This document shows positions 62,596-64,000 of a stretch of 64,000 bases of DNA, piece after piece. The DNA lies in NCBI RefSeq assembly GCF_000020125.1, contig NC_010676.1:558001-622000 (forward strand), in the 5' to 3' direction. The DNA comes from Paraburkholderia phytofirmans PsJN (GTDB lineage Bacteria > Pseudomonadota > Gammaproteobacteria > Burkholderiales > Burkholderiaceae). The stretch's first letter is position 1; each line of letters starts with the position of its first letter. Position numbers and translations under genes: made by a program. The notes under the pieces were generated by a model. It was not told where the DNA came from. It ran no database searches and saw only the letters and a program-made list of their open reading frames with translations.

Positions 62596-63924
62596 TTGCA
62601 GTTCAAACTACCGACCACCGCAACGGCGCCGTTTTGCCCATCCGAAGTGCAAGGCTCAGTGGCGGTCTCGCCGGGCGCGCCTTTCTGGAAGAAGATCCTG
62701 CAATTTGCGGGCCCCGGCCTGCTGATCTCGATCGGCTATATGGACCCGGGCAACTGGGCCACCGACATCGAAGCCGGATCGCGCTATGGCTACAGCCTGC
62801 TGTTCGTCGTCATGCTGTCGAGTCTTGCGGCGATGGCGTTGCAATGCCTGAGTATGCGCCTCGGCATCGCGACCGGACGCGATCTCGCCGCGTTGTCGAG
62901 AGATCGTTATTCGCCGCGTGTGGCGCGCTTTCAATGGCTGCTCGCGGAGCTTTCGATCGTGGCCTGCGATCTGGCCGAAGTGCTGGGCGGCGCGCTCGCC
63001 TTCCATCTGCTTTTCAAATGTTCGCTGACTACCGGCGTCCTGCTGACTGCGTTCGATACGCTGATCGTGCTCGGCCTGAAGGGCAAGAATTTCCGCGATC
63101 TCGAAGCAATCATGCTCGGCTTGATCGCGACCATCGGCGTGGGATACATCATCGAGCTCGCGCTGGTGCAGCCGCATTGGCCGTCGGTCGCGCAGGGGCT
63201 GATTCCGTCGTGGCAGGCTTTGAGCTCGCGCGAACCCATGTATCTGGCGATCGGCATTCTCGGCGCGACGGTCATGCCGCATAACCTCTATCTGCATTCG
63301 TCGATCGTGCAGACGCGCGCGGTGAAGCGCGACCCCGCCAGCATCCGCTCGGCGATCGGCATGTCGCGCATCGACACGATCGGCTCGCTGGTGTTCGCGC
63401 TATTGATCAACATGGCGATCCTGATCCTTGCCGCCGCGGCGTTTCATGCCACCGGCCACAATCAGGTCACCGAAATCGAAGACGCTTATAAGCTGCTCGC
63501 GCCGATCGTCGGCACCGGCTTCGCGGCGGTGTTGTTTGCGGTGACCCTGCTCGCCTCGGGACAAAGCTCGACCTTCACCGGCACCGTGGCGGGGCAGGTC
63601 ATCATGGAAGGTTTCCTGAAGCTGAAGATTCCATGCTGGCAGCGGCGCTTCATCACTCGGGCGTTGGCCTTGATCCCCGCGCTGATCGGCGTGCAGATGA
63701 TGGGCAACGGTGCGGTCGGCAAGTTGCTGGTCGCAAGCCAGGTCGTGCTGAGCCTGCAACTGCCGTTCGCGCTTTATCCGCTGATCCGCATGACCAGCGA
63801 CCGTGCGTTGATGGGTGAATTCGCCAACACGCTGCTGACGCGGTTCGTTTCGTGGACGCTGTTCGTGGTGATCAGCGCGGCGAACCTGTGGCTGGTGGTG
63901 CAGACGGTGGGCATCGCCGGCTGA
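62596..63924 (+). CDS. mntH: Nramp-family divalent metal (Mn2+) transporter
   Basis: 442 residues if started at the TTG at 62596 (MQFKLPTTATAPFCPSEV); no ATG lies in frame nearby, and the start is uncertain. Eleven helices. The metal-binding motif of helix 1 is intact (SIGYMDPGNWATDIEAGS), as is helix 6 MPHNLYLHSSIV; the transport signature GQSSTFTGTVAGQVIMEGFL is present. It imports manganese or iron by proton symport. Sixty nt separate it from the acyl-CoA dehydrogenase-like gene; a hairpin terminator begins 53 nt after the stop. Confidence 0.9.
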   Translation: MQFKLPTTATAPFCPSEVQGSVAVSPGAPFWKKILQFAGPGLLISIGYMDPGNWATDIEAGSRYGYSLLFVVMLSSLAAMALQCLSMRLGIATGRDLAALSRDRYSPRVARFQWLLAELSIVACDLAEVLGGALAFHLLFKCSLTTGVLLTAFDTLIVLGLKGKNFRDLEAIMLGLIATIGVGYIIELALVQPHWPSVAQGLIPSWQALSSREPMYLAIGILGATVMPHNLYLHSSIVQTRAVKRDPASIRSAIGMSRIDTIGSLVFALLINMAILILAAAAFHATGHNQVTEIEDAYKLLAPIVGTGFAAVLFAVTLLASGQSSTFTGTVAGQVIMEGFLKLKIPCWQRRFITRALALIPALIGVQMMGNGAVGKLLVASQVVLSLQLPFALYPLIRMTSDRALMGEFANTLLTRFVSWTLFVVISAANLWLVVQTVGIAG

Positions 63925-63976
63925 TGTTGCTTCGCGCCGTTTGCCTTATGCAGGCGACGGCGCGATGAGACGAAAA

Positions 63977-64000
63977 AAAGTCCGCTCGGAGGCGGACTTT
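63977..64000. terminator. Terminator after mntH (cut by the window end)
   Basis: AAAGTCCGC at 63977-63985 pairs with GCGGACTTT at 63992-64000 around a 6-nt loop. An A-run precedes and a T-run starts at the window edge, so it can act in both directions. Confidence 0.8.

Overview
The window looks like one chromosomal segment of a Burkholderiaceae bacterium, most probably Paraburkholderia. This is inferred from the gene content: high-GC coding sequence, three small secreted DUF4148 proteins, a double-glycine leader peptide of the kind common in Burkholderia, a LysR-LlpE-RND efflux locus laid out like CeoR-LlpE-CeoAB-OpcM / BpeT-LlpE-BpeEF-OprC, and a DUF934-linked sulfite reductase. No rRNA, tRNA, CRISPR array, intact insertion sequence or prophage was recognised.

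Layout. 1-3.5 kb: the end of a NhaR-like LysR regulator, a TerB-like protein, an orphan double-glycine peptide gene, a DUF4148 gene, and a translationally coupled pair: a small protein and a membrane haem-b-type anchor that resembles the sensor half of CyaC-type adenylate cyclases but has no cyclase. 3.6-8.8 kb: an OmpR-type two-component pair, divergent from dipZ-msrA (envelope thiol redox and methionine sulfoxide repair). 8.9-14.6 kb: a decayed cyclic-peptide exporter fragment, an AT-rich gene-poor stretch, a secreted (Thr-Pro)24-linker glycoside hydrolase-like protein, a frameshifted exported protein and a HAD phosphatase. 15-17.4 kb: a response regulator without a DNA-binding domain plus a multi-TM histidine kinase, reminiscent of LqsR/LqsS.

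17.5-23.5 kb: a carnitine catabolism operon (caiX-cdhC-cdhA-cdhB-hocS order) with divergent cdhR. 24-27.2 kb: cysI-DUF934-HxlR and a DUF2970 gene. 27.2-33.3 kb: a MocR regulator, then gabT-gabD with divergent gabR. 33.3-39.3 kb: an EamA transporter, phnCDE, and a coupled M14 metallopeptidase / alpha-beta hydrolase pair. 39.5-47.7 kb: a large NAD-glutamate dehydrogenase, a CDF transporter, an aldo-keto reductase and a purine nucleoside permease-like protein. 47.8-56.7 kb: a probable 24-residue microprotein, DUF4148, and the complete RND efflux locus with its regulator. 57-64 kb: a Met-type ABC importer interleaved with two flavin-dependent enzymes typical of organosulfur scavenging, then an Nramp manganese transporter.

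Most of the segment is scavenging and maintenance metabolism (carnitine, GABA, phosphonate, organosulfur, glutamate) plus efflux. The least explained items are the cyclase-less haem anchor with its coupled small protein, the LqsRS-like pair without a nearby synthase, the double-glycine peptide under a 12-bp hairpin, the Trp/Pro-rich microprotein at 47.8 kb, and LlpE with an Asp where the catalytic Ser should be. All family assignments were made by reading motifs; no database search was run.
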